From Plantimonas leprariae (GTDB taxonomy: Bacteria > Pseudomonadota > Alphaproteobacteria > Rhizobiales > Rhizobiaceae): a stretch of DNA of 64,000 nt. Under the pieces are notes generated by a model, which saw only the letters and a list, made by a program, of their open reading frames with translations, did no database searches and was not told the DNA's origin. The translations under genes and the position numbers were made by a program. Positions 10,122-18,848 of the stretch are shown piece after piece; within the stretch, counting starts at the first letter, position 1, and every line of letters begins with the position of its first letter. Location: positions 1 through 64,000 of the forward strand of contig NZ_VZDO01000019.1 in the NCBI RefSeq assembly GCF_008802405.1, written 5' to 3'.

Positions 10122-10300
10122 CTGCGGCGTCGCGACGGCATTCCGTTGCCCGCTTCCGGCGTGTTTCTCCGACTGCGATCCCGTAGAACGCCGTGACCGG
10201 ACGGATGTCGGCAACGCCCGCCGGACCGCGAGGTCTGGACGGCGGCGACGGCTTCGGCGAAGCTCCGGCCGGTCGAGGGAACGCAGCGAAGGCGCCGGCG

Positions 10301-11584
10301 ATGAGGAACGATCCGCGCACGCACGGGCTCTGGGAGCGCTCCGCGCCGCCGGCACCGGCGACCGCGGCGCTCGAAGGCGACGTCACGGTGGATGTGGCGG
10401 TGGTCGGCGCGGGTTTCACCGGCCTCTCGGCGGCGCTGCATCTGGCGGAGGCGGGACGGGGCGTCGCGGTTCTGGAGGCGGAGGAGATCGGCTTCGGCGG
10501 CTCGGGGCGCAATGTCGGCCTCGTCAACGCCGGCATGTGGGTGATGCCCGACGAGGTGCCGGCGGCGCTGGGAGACGTCCACGGCGAGCGCCTGCTCGCG
10601 CTTCTCGGCGAAGCCCCGGCCGCGGTCTTCGAGCTCGTCGAAAAGCACGGCATCGACTGCGAGGCCGAGCGGCAGGGAACGCTGCATTGCGCCGTCGGCG
10701 AGAAGGGCCTTGCCGAACTGCGCGAGCGCGCCCGCCAATGGCAGCGGCGCGGCGCGGCGGTGCGTCTCTTGGGTGCCGAAGAGGCGGCGCGGCTGATCGG
10801 CACCACCGCCTATTCCGGTGCGCTTCTCGACATGCGCGCCGGCACGATCCAGCCGCTCGGCTATGCGCGCGGCCTTGCCCGGGCGGCGCTCGCGGCGGGC
10901 GCCGCGATCTTCACGCATAGTCCGGTTCGGACGGCGCGGGACGAAGATGGCGCCTGGACGCTTTCCGGCGACGCCGGCACGGTGCGCGCCCGGCACGTGG
11001 TGCTCGCGACCGACGCCTATGCGAGCGGGATCTGGCCGGAAATTCGGCAGGCGCAGGTGCATCTGCCCTATTTCAACCTCGCGACCGCGCCGCTTTCCGA
11101 CAATCTCCGCCGTTCGATTCTGCCGGAACGGCAGGGCGCCTGGGACACGGCGGATATCCTTTCGTCCTTCCGCTTCGACCGGGCGGGCCGGCTCGTCTTC
11201 GGCTCGATCGGGGCGCTGCGCGGACCCGGCTCGACCGTCCATCGGAACTGGGGACGCCGGGCGATGGCGCGGCTCTTCCCGCAGCTCGACGGCGTCGGTT
11301 TCGAGCTGGAATGGTACGGCCAGATCGGCATGACCGAGAACAGCCTGCCGAGATTCTGTCGGCCGGCCCGCGACGTCGTCGCGTTCAGCGGCTACAACGG
11401 CCGCGGCATCGCGCCCGGCACGGTGTTCGGCCGCGCGCTGGCGCGGCTGGTCACGGGCGAGCTTGCCGTCGCGGACCTGCCGCTGCCGGAGACGGCGGCC
11501 CGGCCGGTGCGCTTCCGGGCCATGCGCGAAGCCTGGTACGAGATCGGCGCCGAGGTCGCACACGCGGCCGGTGCGAGGTTCTGA
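10301..11584 (+). CDS. FAD-dependent amine/imino-acid oxidase (pipecolate oxidase-like)
   Basis: A 427-residue flavoprotein of the D-amino-acid oxidase (DAO) superfamily. The FAD-binding Rossmann motif is VAVVGAGFTGLSAALHLAEAG (GAGFTG at 36-41), followed by the GSGRNVGLVNAGMW stretch seen in sarcosine/gamma-glutamylputrescine/pipecolate oxidases. The C-terminal signature is FSGYNGRGIAPGTVFG. The ATG at 10301 fits GAAGG upstream; a start 36 codons earlier would add a non-conserved extension. The aldehyde dehydrogenase gene starts 52 bases downstream. In Pseudomonas putida, AmaA (pipecolate oxidase) is paired with AmaB (piperideine-6-carboxylate dehydrogenase), and this pairing suggests L-pipecolate as substrate. 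Other secondary amines, such as gamma-glutamylputrescine, remain possible. Confidence 0.75.
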   Translation: MRNDPRTHGLWERSAPPAPATAALEGDVTVDVAVVGAGFTGLSAALHLAEAGRGVAVLEAEEIGFGGSGRNVGLVNAGMWVMPDEVPAALGDVHGERLLALLGEAPAAVFELVEKHGIDCEAERQGTLHCAVGEKGLAELRERARQWQRRGAAVRLLGAEEAARLIGTTAYSGALLDMRAGTIQPLGYARGLARAALAAGAAIFTHSPVRTARDEDGAWTLSGDAGTVRARHVVLATDAYASGIWPEIRQAQVHLPYFNLATAPLSDNLRRSILPERQGAWDTADILSSFRFDRAGRLVFGSIGALRGPGSTVHRNWGRRAMARLFPQLDGVGFELEWYGQIGMTENSLPRFCRPARDVVAFSGYNGRGIAPGTVFGRALARLVTGELAVADLPLPETAARPVRFRAMREAWYEIGAEVAHAAGARF

Positions 11585-11636
11585 ACGCTTGTCCCGGGCC
11601 GCTCCGTGCCCGGCACCGCATCGACGAGGAGACCGC

Positions 11637-13190
11637 ATGCCCGACACCCTTTCCGCCGCATCGCTGCGGGACGAGACCGCCGCGATCCTGCGCCAGACGG
11701 CCGTCGCCGAAGCGGAGTTCGGCGGGGGAGGGCGCAGCGTCCGCTCGCCGATCACCGGCGAGGCGATCGCAAGCGTGCGGGACTCGACGGCGGACGAGGC
11801 GCGGGAGGCGATCGGCCGGGCCCATGCCGCCTTCCTCCGGTGGCGGCTGGTCCCGGCCCCGCGCCGGGGCGAACTCGTGCGCCTCCTCGGCGAGGAACTG
11901 CGCGCGCACAAGGAACTGCTCGGCCGCCTCGTCACGATCGAGGCCGGCAAGGTCGTCTCCGAGGGCCTCGGCGAGGTGCAGGAGATGATCGACATCTGCG
12001 ACTTCGCGGTCGGCTTGTCGCGCCAGCTCTACGGCCTGACGCTCCCCTCCGAGCGCGCCGACCACCGCTTGCAGGAGCAGTGGCATCCCGCCGGCGTCGT
12101 CGGCGTCATCTCGGCCTTCAACTTCCCCGTCGCGGTCTGGTCGTGGAACGCGGCGCTCGCGCTCGTCTGCGGCGACCCGGTGGTGTGGAAGCCCTCCGAG
12201 AAGACGCCGCTGACGGCGCTCGCTACGCAGGCGATCTTCCGGAAGGCCGTCGAGCGCTTCGGCGCGGACGCGCCGGACGGGCTGTCCACGGTCCTCGTCG
12301 GCGACGCATCGGTCGGCGAGGCGCTGGTGGACGACGGCCGCGTGCCGGTCGTCTCCGCCACCGGCTCGACGCGGATGGGCCGCGCCGTCGGGCAGTGCGT
12401 CGCGGCGCGCTTCGGCCGCGCGATCCTGGAACTCGGCGGCAACAACGCCTCGATCGTGACTCCCTCTGCCGATCTCGACCTGACGCTCCGCGCCGTCGCC
12501 TTCGGGGCGATGGGCACCGCCGGCCAGCGCTGCACGACGCTCCGCCGCCTGATCGTGCATGAAAGCGTCCACGACGCGCTGGTGGCGAAGCTGAAGCGCG
12601 TCTACGAGACGATCTCGGTCGGCTCGCCGACGCAAAGCGATGCGCTGGTCGGGCCGCTGATCGACCGCGCCGCCTTCGAGGGCATGCAGAAGGCTTTGGA
12701 TGCAGCGAAGGCTGCTGGCGGCACTGTCGTCGGTGGCGAGCGCGTCGACGTCGCGGGCGAGGACGCGTTCTACGTCCGGCCGGCGCTGGTGACGATGCCG
12801 GCGCAGACCGGACCCGTGGTGGAGGAGACCTTCGCGCCGATCCTCTACGTCCTGAAATATCGCGATCTCGACGAGGCGGTTGCCTTGCAGAACGGCGTGC
12901 CGCAGGGGCTGTCCTCGTCGATCTTCGCCACCGACATCCGCGAGGTCGAGCGGTTCCTCTCGGCGGCGGGCTCGGACTGCGGCATCGCCAACGTCAATAT
13001 GGGGCCGTCGGGCGCCGAGATCGGCGGCGCCTTCGGCGGCGAAAAGGAGACCGGCGGCGGCCGCGAATCCGGCTCCGACGCGTGGAAGGCCTACATGCGC
13101 CGGCAAACCAATGCCGTGAACTACGGCCGCTCGCTGCCGCTGGCGCAGGGCGTCCGGTTCGACGTCGACGGCGGCTACGCCGAGGCGTGA
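11637..13190 (+). CDS. amaB: ALDH7-type aldehyde dehydrogenase (probable piperideine-6-carboxylate dehydrogenase)
   Basis: A 517-residue NAD(P)-dependent aldehyde dehydrogenase. It resembles the ALDH7/AmaB group, which oxidises alpha-aminoadipate semialdehyde (in equilibrium with piperideine-6-carboxylate) to alpha-aminoadipate in lysine catabolism. Motifs: cofactor region GVISAFNFPVAVWSWNAALA (157-176), VVWKPSEKTPLT (182-193), general base E265 in LELGGNNA, and nucleophile C299 in GTAGQRCTTLRRL. The start follows GAGGAGA. It is directly downstream of the flavin oxidase, so the two would convert pipecolate to alpha-aminoadipate. The substrate is inferred from family and pairing; the enzyme class is certain. 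Confidence 0.82.
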   Translation: MPDTLSAASLRDETAAILRQTAVAEAEFGGGGRSVRSPITGEAIASVRDSTADEAREAIGRAHAAFLRWRLVPAPRRGELVRLLGEELRAHKELLGRLVTIEAGKVVSEGLGEVQEMIDICDFAVGLSRQLYGLTLPSERADHRLQEQWHPAGVVGVISAFNFPVAVWSWNAALALVCGDPVVWKPSEKTPLTALATQAIFRKAVERFGADAPDGLSTVLVGDASVGEALVDDGRVPVVSATGSTRMGRAVGQCVAARFGRAILELGGNNASIVTPSADLDLTLRAVAFGAMGTAGQRCTTLRRLIVHESVHDALVAKLKRVYETISVGSPTQSDALVGPLIDRAAFEGMQKALDAAKAAGGTVVGGERVDVAGEDAFYVRPALVTMPAQTGPVVEETFAPILYVLKYRDLDEAVALQNGVPQGLSSSIFATDIREVERFLSAAGSDCGIANVNMGPSGAEIGGAFGGEKETGGGRESGSDAWKAYMRRQTNAVNYGRSLPLAQGVRFDVDGGYAEA

Positions 13191-13260
13191 CGGCCGGCCG
13201 GCGGCTTCAAACTCCGGCGGAAACGCTCTAGAGGGTGTCGCCGGAAGCCGGAGCGAATAC

Positions 13261-13794
13261 ATGACCACCACCAGCGCCGCCCATCCGATCCACGGACACG
13301 GGATACCGCGCCAGACGCTCGGCGCGCTCCTGCTTCTCGTCGGCTGCGCGGCGACCGTCGGCACGGCGCTCGTCTTCCAGCACGGCTTCGGCTACATCCC
13401 CTGTGCGCTCTGCCTGGAGGAGCGCATCCCCTACTACGTGTCGGTGGCGCTCGCCGCGGCGGCGCTGCTCCTCGGCCGGGCCGGCGCCTCCACGGGCGTC
13501 GTTCGGGGCCTCATCGCCGCTGTGGGTCTGGCGATGGTCTGGAGCCTCTCCCTCGCCGTCTACCATGCCGGCGTCGAATGGCACTGGTGGGCGGGGCCCG
13601 CCGGCTGCGCCGCGGCGGGCGGCGCGGACCTCACCGGCGACCTCCTGTCGACGATCGACGCCGTGCATCCGCCCGCCTGCGATCAGGCGGCCGGGCGCTT
13701 CCTCGGCCTCTCCTTCGCCGGCTGGAACGCCGTCGCCTCGGTGATCCTCGGCGGCATCGCCTTCGCCTCGGCGCTGAAGCCGGCGAAGGCGTGA
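13261..13794 (+). CDS. dsbB: Disulfide bond formation protein B
   Basis: A 177-residue inner-membrane protein that reoxidises periplasmic DsbA and passes electrons to quinone. Four hydrophobic segments are seen. The first cysteine pair is C48-C51 in YIPCALCLEERIPYY, next to the quinone-side region; the second is C116 and C140 in the following periplasmic loop. The ATG at 13261 gives a short hydrophilic N-terminus and then the first helix. It follows the dehydrogenase gene by 70 bases but has no functional link with it. The gene converges on the HNH gene with only four bases between stop codons. No dsbA is in the window. Confidence 0.9.
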   Translation: MTTTSAAHPIHGHGIPRQTLGALLLLVGCAATVGTALVFQHGFGYIPCALCLEERIPYYVSVALAAAALLLGRAGASTGVVRGLIAAVGLAMVWSLSLAVYHAGVEWHWWAGPAGCAAAGGADLTGDLLSTIDAVHPPACDQAAGRFLGLSFAGWNAVASVILGGIAFASALKPAKA

Positions 13795-13798
13795 AACC

Positions 13799-14362
13799 TT
13801 ACTCGGGATCGAGTTCCGAGTCCCAGTAGAGGTAGTCGAGCCAGCTCTCGTGCAGGTAGTTCGGCGGGAACAGCCGGCCGTTGTTGTGAAGGTCGTGCAC
13901 CGTCGGCTGATAGGGCTTCTGGTGCGGCACCATGCCGGCCGCCTCCGGCATGTGCCCGCCCTTCTTCAGGTTGCAGGGCGAGCAGGCCGCAACGACGTTG
14001 TCCCAGGTCGTGAGGCCCCCCTTCGAGCGCGGGATCACGTGATCGAAGGTCAGCTCCTGCGGCGAACCGCAGTACTGGCACTCGAAGCGGTCGCGCAGGA
14101 ACACGTTGAAGCGGGTGAAGGCCGGATGGCGCGGCGGCTTCACGTAGGTCTTCAGGCAGACGACGGAGGGCACCTTCATGGTGAAGGTCGGGCTCCGCAC
14201 CGCCTGGTCGTATTCGGCGAGGATGTTGACGCGGTCGAGGAACACCGCCTTGATCGCGTCCTGCCAGCTCCAGAGCGACAGCGGGTAGTAGCTCAAGGGG
14301 CGGAAATCCGCATTGAGGACGAGCGCCGGCTGGAGCTGGTGGGGCGGGACTGCGATCGTCAT
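13799..14362 (-). CDS. HNH endonuclease family protein
   Basis: A 187-residue protein with a single HNH domain in its second half. The zinc-binding CxxC pairs are C95-C98 (ECQYCGS) and C127-C130 (ACSPCN); the nuclease core is LTFDHVIPRSKGG (D107, H108) followed by TTWDNVV with N122. The N-terminal half (ALVLNADFRPLSYYPLSLWS, then WQDAIKAVFLDRV) is the conserved extension of the widespread, chromosomal HNH family found across alphaproteobacteria. Its role is not established; DNA repair or processing is likely. The ATG is 126 bases from the alkA stop. It is not linked to a phage or restriction locus here. Confidence 0.9.
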   Translation of the reverse strand: MTIAVPPHQLQPALVLNADFRPLSYYPLSLWSWQDAIKAVFLDRVNILAEYDQAVRSPTFTMKVPSVVCLKTYVKPPRHPAFTRFNVFLRDRFECQYCGSPQELTFDHVIPRSKGGLTTWDNVVAACSPCNLKKGGHMPEAAGMVPHQKPYQPTVHDLHNNGRLFPPNYLHESWLDYLYWDSELDPE

Positions 14363-14488
14363 GAGCCGACTCCTCGTACAAGGAGCTCCCGCTCAAGCCT
14401 CTTCGTGATCCGGGTGGCCGGCGCTTTCCGTCGCCCATCCTCCACTGGGAGGCTTACTGGAAACTCCTACGCATCAACTGCCTGGATT

Positions 14489-15226
14489 CTATGCTGTCCT
14501 ATCGTGTCGCCTTTGTGAAGCCTTGGGGCTAGCGACGTTCTTGCGCACAGGGCGCGATCCACCGGCTTTCGCGGCCGCATCCGCCGCGGCCTCGGCCGGC
14601 GCGGCGTCGCGCCGCGTGACGGCGTGGTAGTAGCTCCAGAACAGCCGCGCCGCGATCGAGCGGTGTGGGCTCCAGGCCTTTGCGAGTTCGGCGACCGGCT
14701 TTTCCTTCGGCCGCCCCGGCAGCGCGCGCGCATGGCCCACCGCGACCTGGAGCGCGAGGTCGCCGGCCGGGAACACGTCCGGATGGCCGACCGCGAAGAG
14801 AAGGTAGCATTCCGCCGTCCAGACGCCGATGCCGGGGAGGGCCGCCAGTTCCGCCACCGCCTCGGATGCCGGGATGTCGCCGATGCGGTCGAGGTCGAGG
14901 CGGCCGTCCCGGACGCCTTCCGCTATCGCGATCGTGGTGCGCTGCTTCGCGGCGGAGAAACCGGCCGCGCGGTAGTCGGCATCGGTCAGCCGCAGGATCG
15001 CCGCGGCGTCGCTCGTGTCGACCAGCGCGGCGAAGCGGCCGAAGATCGCCCGGGCGCTGGCGGTCGAGACCTGCTGCCCGACGATCGTCGCGAGCAGCCC
15101 GTGGAGGCCGGCCGGCGTCTGCCGCAGCGGCACCTCGCCGGCGACCGCCGCCACGGCCCGCAAGGCCGGATCGAGCGCGAGGAGCGCCGCCAGCTCACGC
15201 GCGATGTCTGCTTCCGTGCGGATCAT
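14489..15226 (-). CDS. alkA: DNA-3-methyladenine glycosylase II
   Basis: A 245-residue helix-hairpin-helix-GPD base-excision repair enzyme that removes alkylated purines. The HhH motif is ALPGIGVWTAECYLLF (129-144), followed by the catalytic aspartate D156 in FPAGDLALQ. QQVSTASA at 51-58 is another family hallmark. The C-terminal ~35 residues are a basic Ala/Lys/Arg-rich tail that may add non-specific DNA binding. The ATG at 15226 has GGGAAG six bases upstream; a longer reading frame continues upstream but overlaps gluQ and is rejected. No Ada-type regulator is seen. It is divergent from gluQ. Confidence 0.9.
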   Translation of the reverse strand: MIRTEADIARELAALLALDPALRAVAAVAGEVPLRQTPAGLHGLLATIVGQQVSTASARAIFGRFAALVDTSDAAAILRLTDADYRAAGFSAAKQRTTIAIAEGVRDGRLDLDRIGDIPASEAVAELAALPGIGVWTAECYLLFAVGHPDVFPAGDLALQVAVGHARALPGRPKEKPVAELAKAWSPHRSIAARLFWSYYHAVTRRDAAPAEAAADAAAKAGGSRPVRKNVASPKASQRRHDRTA

Positions 15227-15277
15227 TCCTGGCTTCCCGCTTGAACCGCGGCTGAGATGGGCGTTTGCCTGGGGGCG

Positions 15278-16147
15278 ATGCAACCCGTTTTCCGCTTCGC
15301 GCCGAGTCCGAACGGCGAGCTCCATCTCGGCCACGCCTATTCGGCGCTCCTGAACCATCGGCTGGCGCGGCAGGCCGGCGGCCGCTTCCTCCTGCGCATC
15401 GAGGACATCGACCGGGAACGCTGCCGCCCGGAATTCGAGCGGGGGATCGCCGACGACCTCCGCTTCCTCGGGCTCGACTGGGACGAGAGCCCACGCCGCC
15501 AGTCCGAGCATTTCGCCGACTATGCCGGCGCGCTCGACGCGCTCGTCCACGAAGGGCTCGCCTATCCGGCCTTTATGACGCGCGGCGAGGTGAAGGGCTT
15601 CGCCGCGCGGTTCGAGGAAAAGGAAGGCCGGCCGTGGCCGCGCGATCCGGATGGCGCGCCGCTCTATCCGGGCCTCGACCGCGCGCTCGACGCGTCCGAG
15701 CGCGAGCGGCGGTTGGCGGCTGGCGAACCTTTCGCCTGGCGGCTCGACATGAACCGTGCCCTCGGCATGCTCGAGGCCCTGACCTTTCGCGAGGACGGGG
15801 CGGACGGCGGACCGGCCGGGGAGGTGCGGGCCGAGCCGGAACTCTGGGGCGACGTCGTGCTGGCGCGCCGCGACGTGCCGACGAGCTATCACCTGTCGGT
15901 CGTGGTGGACGACGCGCTGCAAGGCGTTACGCATGTCGTGCGCGGCCGCGACCTCCTGCCCTCGACCTCGGTGCACCGCGTCCTCCAGGCGCTGCTCGGC
16001 CTCTCCGCGCCGCGCTATCGCCACCACGACCTCGTGCTCGACGAGGCCGGCCGCAAGCTCTCGAAGAGCGCCGGCGACACCTCGCTCCGCCAGCTTCGCG
16101 CCGCGGGCCTCGCGGCGTCGGACATCCGCCGGATGGTGGGACTGTAG
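15278..16147 (+). CDS. gluQ: Glutamyl-queuosine tRNA(Asp) synthetase lacking the zinc cysteines
   Basis: A 289-residue GluQ-RS, a glutamyl-tRNA synthetase catalytic core that attaches glutamate to the queuosine base at position 34 of tRNA(Asp). Class I signatures are present: FAPSPNGELHLGHAYSALLN (HIGH-like) near the N-terminus and KLSKS (KMSKS-like) near the C-terminus. It lacks an anticodon-binding domain, as expected. The family's zinc site, usually C-x-C and Y-x3-C, reads YPAFMTRGE (A98, M100) and LYPGLDR (Y130, D134): all three cysteines are replaced. The start at 15278 matches family N-termini; a start seven codons earlier is possible. The rest is intact and likely active. It is divergent from alkA. 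Confidence 0.9.
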   Translation: MQPVFRFAPSPNGELHLGHAYSALLNHRLARQAGGRFLLRIEDIDRERCRPEFERGIADDLRFLGLDWDESPRRQSEHFADYAGALDALVHEGLAYPAFMTRGEVKGFAARFEEKEGRPWPRDPDGAPLYPGLDRALDASERERRLAAGEPFAWRLDMNRALGMLEALTFREDGADGGPAGEVRAEPELWGDVVLARRDVPTSYHLSVVVDDALQGVTHVVRGRDLLPSTSVHRVLQALLGLSAPRYRHHDLVLDEAGRKLSKSAGDTSLRQLRAAGLAASDIRRMVGL

Positions 16148-16189
16148 CAACGGGATGCGGGGACGCCGCGCGCCCGCTATAGCGCGGCG

Positions 16190-17077
16190 ATGCAGCGTCT
16201 CCTTCCCGTGATTCCCGCCGCCTTCGTCGTGCTCTGGTCGACCGGCTTCATCGGCGCGCGCTATGCCATGCCGCATTCCGAACCCTTCACCTTCCTGGCG
16301 CTCCGCTTCGCTCTCGCCCTCGCGATCCTTTCGCCCTTCGCGCTGGCCCGCCGCGCCCGGTGGCCGGCGGCGCGGGAAGCCCGGCATGCGGCGGTGGCCG
16401 GCGCGCTGATCCACGGCCTCTATCTCGGCGGCGTGTTCTATGCCGTGCGGCACGGGTTGCCGGCCGGCATCGCGGCGCTGATCGCCGGGCTGCAGCCGCT
16501 CCTCACCGCCTTCCTCGCGGGCGGCATGCTCGGCGAGCGGGTCGGGCCGCGGCAATGGCTCGGCCTCGCGCTCGGGCTCCTCGGCACGGTGCTGGTGATC
16601 CTGCCGAAGCTCGGCGGCCCGGCCTCCTACGGACCGCTGATGCTCGCGCCGGTGATTCTCGGCGTCGTCGCGATCTCGGTCGGCACCGTCTGGCAGAAAC
16701 GCTTCGTCGCGGGCGTCGACCTCGCCGTCGGCACGGCACTGCAATATCTCGGCGCGCTGGTGCCGGTGACGCTCGGGGCCTTCCTCCTCGAAACGCGGGT
16801 GATCGATTGGACCGGCGAGTTCGTTCTCGCGCTCGCCTGGCTCGTCCTGGTCCTGTCGATCGGGGCGATCTTCCTGCTCCTGTTCATGATCCGGGAAGGT
16901 GCGGTGTCCCGCGTCTCCTCGCTCCTCTATCTCGTGCCGGGCGTCACCGCGGTGATGGCCTACGCCCTGTTCGGCGAATCGCTGAGCGCGATCCAGCTTC
17001 TCGGTCTGGCCGTCGCGGGGGTCGGCGTCGCGGCCGCGACGCGTCGCCGCAAAGCCGTGCCGCTCCCTTCTCGCTGA
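16190..17077 (+). CDS. EamA (DMT superfamily) transporter
   Basis: A 295-residue inner-membrane protein with about ten hydrophobic segments arranged as two EamA repeats. It starts IPAAFVVLWSTGFIGARYAM, the characteristic EamA opening, and closes with GESLSAIQLLGLAVAGVGVA. Members export metabolites such as amino acids or other small compounds; the substrate cannot be read from the sequence. The basic tail RRRKAVPLPSR is cytoplasmic. It starts 42 bases after gluQ and may be transcribed with it, though no functional link is apparent. A second EamA protein is at 40709-41602. Confidence 0.88.
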   Translation: MQRLLPVIPAAFVVLWSTGFIGARYAMPHSEPFTFLALRFALALAILSPFALARRARWPAAREARHAAVAGALIHGLYLGGVFYAVRHGLPAGIAALIAGLQPLLTAFLAGGMLGERVGPRQWLGLALGLLGTVLVILPKLGGPASYGPLMLAPVILGVVAISVGTVWQKRFVAGVDLAVGTALQYLGALVPVTLGAFLLETRVIDWTGEFVLALAWLVLVLSIGAIFLLLFMIREGAVSRVSSLLYLVPGVTAVMAYALFGESLSAIQLLGLAVAGVGVAAATRRRKAVPLPSR

Positions 17078-17140
17078 CCGTCCGCGCTCGAAAGACGCCG
17101 CCTGCGAGCCTATATTCGAACCGTTCCACAAGGTCCCTCA

Positions 17141-17344
17141 ATGTCCGGCTTCCTGTCCTTCCTCGCGCTCGGCCTGATGGCGGCGGTGCTCGCCGTCCTG
17201 CTCGCGGGCCTCGTCAACATGATGCGCAACGGACCCGGCAACGCCTCGCAGCGCCTGATGCGGGCGCGCGTCCTCCTGCAGGGGCTGGCGATCATCGTGA
17301 TCGTCGGGGCGATCCTGATCGCGCGTTCGAAGGGTGGCTCCTGA
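17141..17344 (+). CDS. Twin transmembrane (HIG1-type) protein
   Basis: A 67-residue inner-membrane protein with two hydrophobic helices (~5-25 and ~46-62) joined by the loop NMMRNGPGNASQRLMRARVL. This 'twin transmembrane' pattern with a basic RLMRxRV loop is the HIG1 domain, linked in mitochondria to respiratory supercomplexes. In alphaproteobacteria it commonly precedes the PduO-type adenosyltransferase gene, as here. The stop overlaps the next start (TGATG), so the two are translationally coupled. The specific role is unknown. Confidence 0.82.
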   Translation: MSGFLSFLALGLMAAVLAVLLAGLVNMMRNGPGNASQRLMRARVLLQGLAIIVIVGAILIARSKGGS

Positions 17345-17916
17345 TGGTCAGGCTGAACCGCATCTACACCCGCACCGGCGACGACGGCACGACGGGGCTC
17401 GCCACCGGCGAGCGCCGGCTGAAATCCGACCTCCGGCTGGAGGCGATCGGCACGGTGGACGAGCTGAACGGCGCGCTCGGCCTCGCCCGGCTGGCGATGG
17501 CCGGCGAGGCGGACGCGATGCTGTCGCGCATTCAGAACGACCTCTTCGACCTCGGCGCGGACCTCGCGACACCCGAGACCGGCGAGCCTCTGCCCTACGA
17601 ACGGCTCGCCGTGGTCGATGCGCAGGTCGAGCGGCTGGAGGCGGAGATCGACGCGATGAACGCGCGGCTCGAACCCTTGAAGAGCTTCATCCTGCCGGCC
17701 GGCACCCCGGCGGCGGCGCATCTCCACCTCGCCCGCACGATCGCCCGCCGGGCGGAGCGCGTGATGGTGGCGCTGGCGAAAATCGACGGGGAGGTCGTTT
17801 CCGGCGCGGCGATGCGCTACGTCAACCGCCTGTCGGACCATCTCTTCGTCGCCGCGCGCATCGCCAACGACGAGGGGCGGGCGGACGTTCTCTGGGTTCC
17901 GGGCGCTGGCCGCTGA
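17344..17916 (+). CDS. Cob(I)yrinic acid a,c-diamide adenosyltransferase, PduO type
   Basis: A 190-residue ATP:corrinoid adenosyltransferase that makes adenosylcobalamin from cob(I)alamin and ATP. The N-terminal ATP-binding signature is RIYTRTGDDGTTGLATGERR. The later family motifs LKSFILPAGTPAAAHLHLAR and TIARRAERVM are present, followed by YVNRLSDHLFVAAR near the C-terminus. The start overlaps the stop of the HIG1-type gene. Together with CobS/CobT elsewhere in the window it fits an aerobic cobalamin pathway. In relatives this gene is often followed by etfBA and then 3-hydroxybutyryl-CoA dehydrogenase; here etfBA is absent and the dehydrogenase follows directly. Confidence 0.93.
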   Translation: MVRLNRIYTRTGDDGTTGLATGERRLKSDLRLEAIGTVDELNGALGLARLAMAGEADAMLSRIQNDLFDLGADLATPETGEPLPYERLAVVDAQVERLEAEIDAMNARLEPLKSFILPAGTPAAAHLHLARTIARRAERVMVALAKIDGEVVSGAAMRYVNRLSDHLFVAARIANDEGRADVLWVPGAGR

Positions 17917-17950
17917 ACCGCAGCAACCGAGCGAGGCCAAAGCCAAGCGA

Positions 17951-18832
17951 ATGACGGAAAACATCGGCACGGTCGGCGTGGTGGGCGCCGGACAGATGGG
18001 GGCGGGCATCGCGCACGCGGCGGCGCTGTCGGGCTACGACGTCGTGCTCTACGACCTGTCGGAGGAACGGGTGGCGAAAGGCCTGTCGATCGCCGCAAAG
18101 TCCTTCGACCGGCAGGTCTCGTCTGCCAAGATCGGTGGGGCCGAGAGGGACGCGGCGCTCGCCCGCATCCGCACCGCGACCGACGCCGGCGCCCTGTCGC
18201 GGGCCGATCTCGTGATCGAGGCGGCGACGGAGGACGAGGCCGCCAAGCGCAAGGTCTACGCCGCCATCGCACCGTCGCTGAAGCCGGGCGCGATCCTCGC
18301 CACCAACACCTCCTCCATCTCGATCACGCGGCTCGCCGCCGCCACCGACCGGCCGGAGCGCTTCCTCGGCATCCACTTCATGAACCCGGTGCCGGTGATG
18401 AAGCTCGTCGAGCTCGTGCGCGGCATCGCCACCGACGACGCGACCTTCGAGTCGGCGAAGCGCTTCGTCGCCACCCTCGGCAAGACGGTGACCGTGTCGG
18501 AGGATTTCCCGGCCTTCATCGTCAACCGCATCCTCCTGCCGATGATCAACGAGGCGGTCTACACGCTGCACGAGGGCGTCGGCTCGGTGGAGTCGATCGA
18601 CACCGCCATGCGGCTCGGGGCGAACCACCCGATGGGGCCGCTGCAACTCGCCGACTTCATCGGCCTCGACACCTGCCTGTCGATCATGCAGGTGCTGCAC
18701 GACGGGCTGGCGGACTCGAAGTACCGCCCGTGCCCGCTTCTGGTGAAATACGTCGAGGCCGGCTGGCTCGGCCGCAAGACCGGCCGCGGCTTCTACGACT
18801 ACCGCGGCGAGACGCCCGTCCCGACGCGTTGA
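17951..18832 (+). CDS. hbdA: 3-hydroxybutyryl-CoA dehydrogenase
   Basis: A 293-residue NAD(P)-dependent 3-hydroxyacyl-CoA dehydrogenase that interconverts acetoacetyl-CoA and 3-hydroxybutyryl-CoA. The Rossmann motif is VGVVGAGQMGAGIAHAA (GAGQMG 12-17). The catalytic His lies in FLGIHFMNPVPVMKLVELV, followed by the C-terminal domain signature DFPAFIVNRILLPMINEA. The end LGRKTGRGFYDY is typical. It is likely used in fatty acid or polyhydroxybutyrate metabolism. It lies 34 bases after the adenosyltransferase gene. The stop is 16 bases from that of the converging TIGR02302 gene. Confidence 0.93.
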   Translation: MTENIGTVGVVGAGQMGAGIAHAAALSGYDVVLYDLSEERVAKGLSIAAKSFDRQVSSAKIGGAERDAALARIRTATDAGALSRADLVIEAATEDEAAKRKVYAAIAPSLKPGAILATNTSSISITRLAAATDRPERFLGIHFMNPVPVMKLVELVRGIATDDATFESAKRFVATLGKTVTVSEDFPAFIVNRILLPMINEAVYTLHEGVGSVESIDTAMRLGANHPMGPLQLADFIGLDTCLSIMQVLHDGLADSKYRPCPLLVKYVEAGWLGRKTGRGFYDYRGETPVPTR

Positions 18833-18848
18833 GCGCCGCTATCGCGCC

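Noticed and set aside
14489-17131. 880-residue ORF on the minus strand
   Set aside because: Only the last 245 residues are a protein (AlkA). The upstream part overlaps gluQ and the EamA gene in antisense and is low-complexity.
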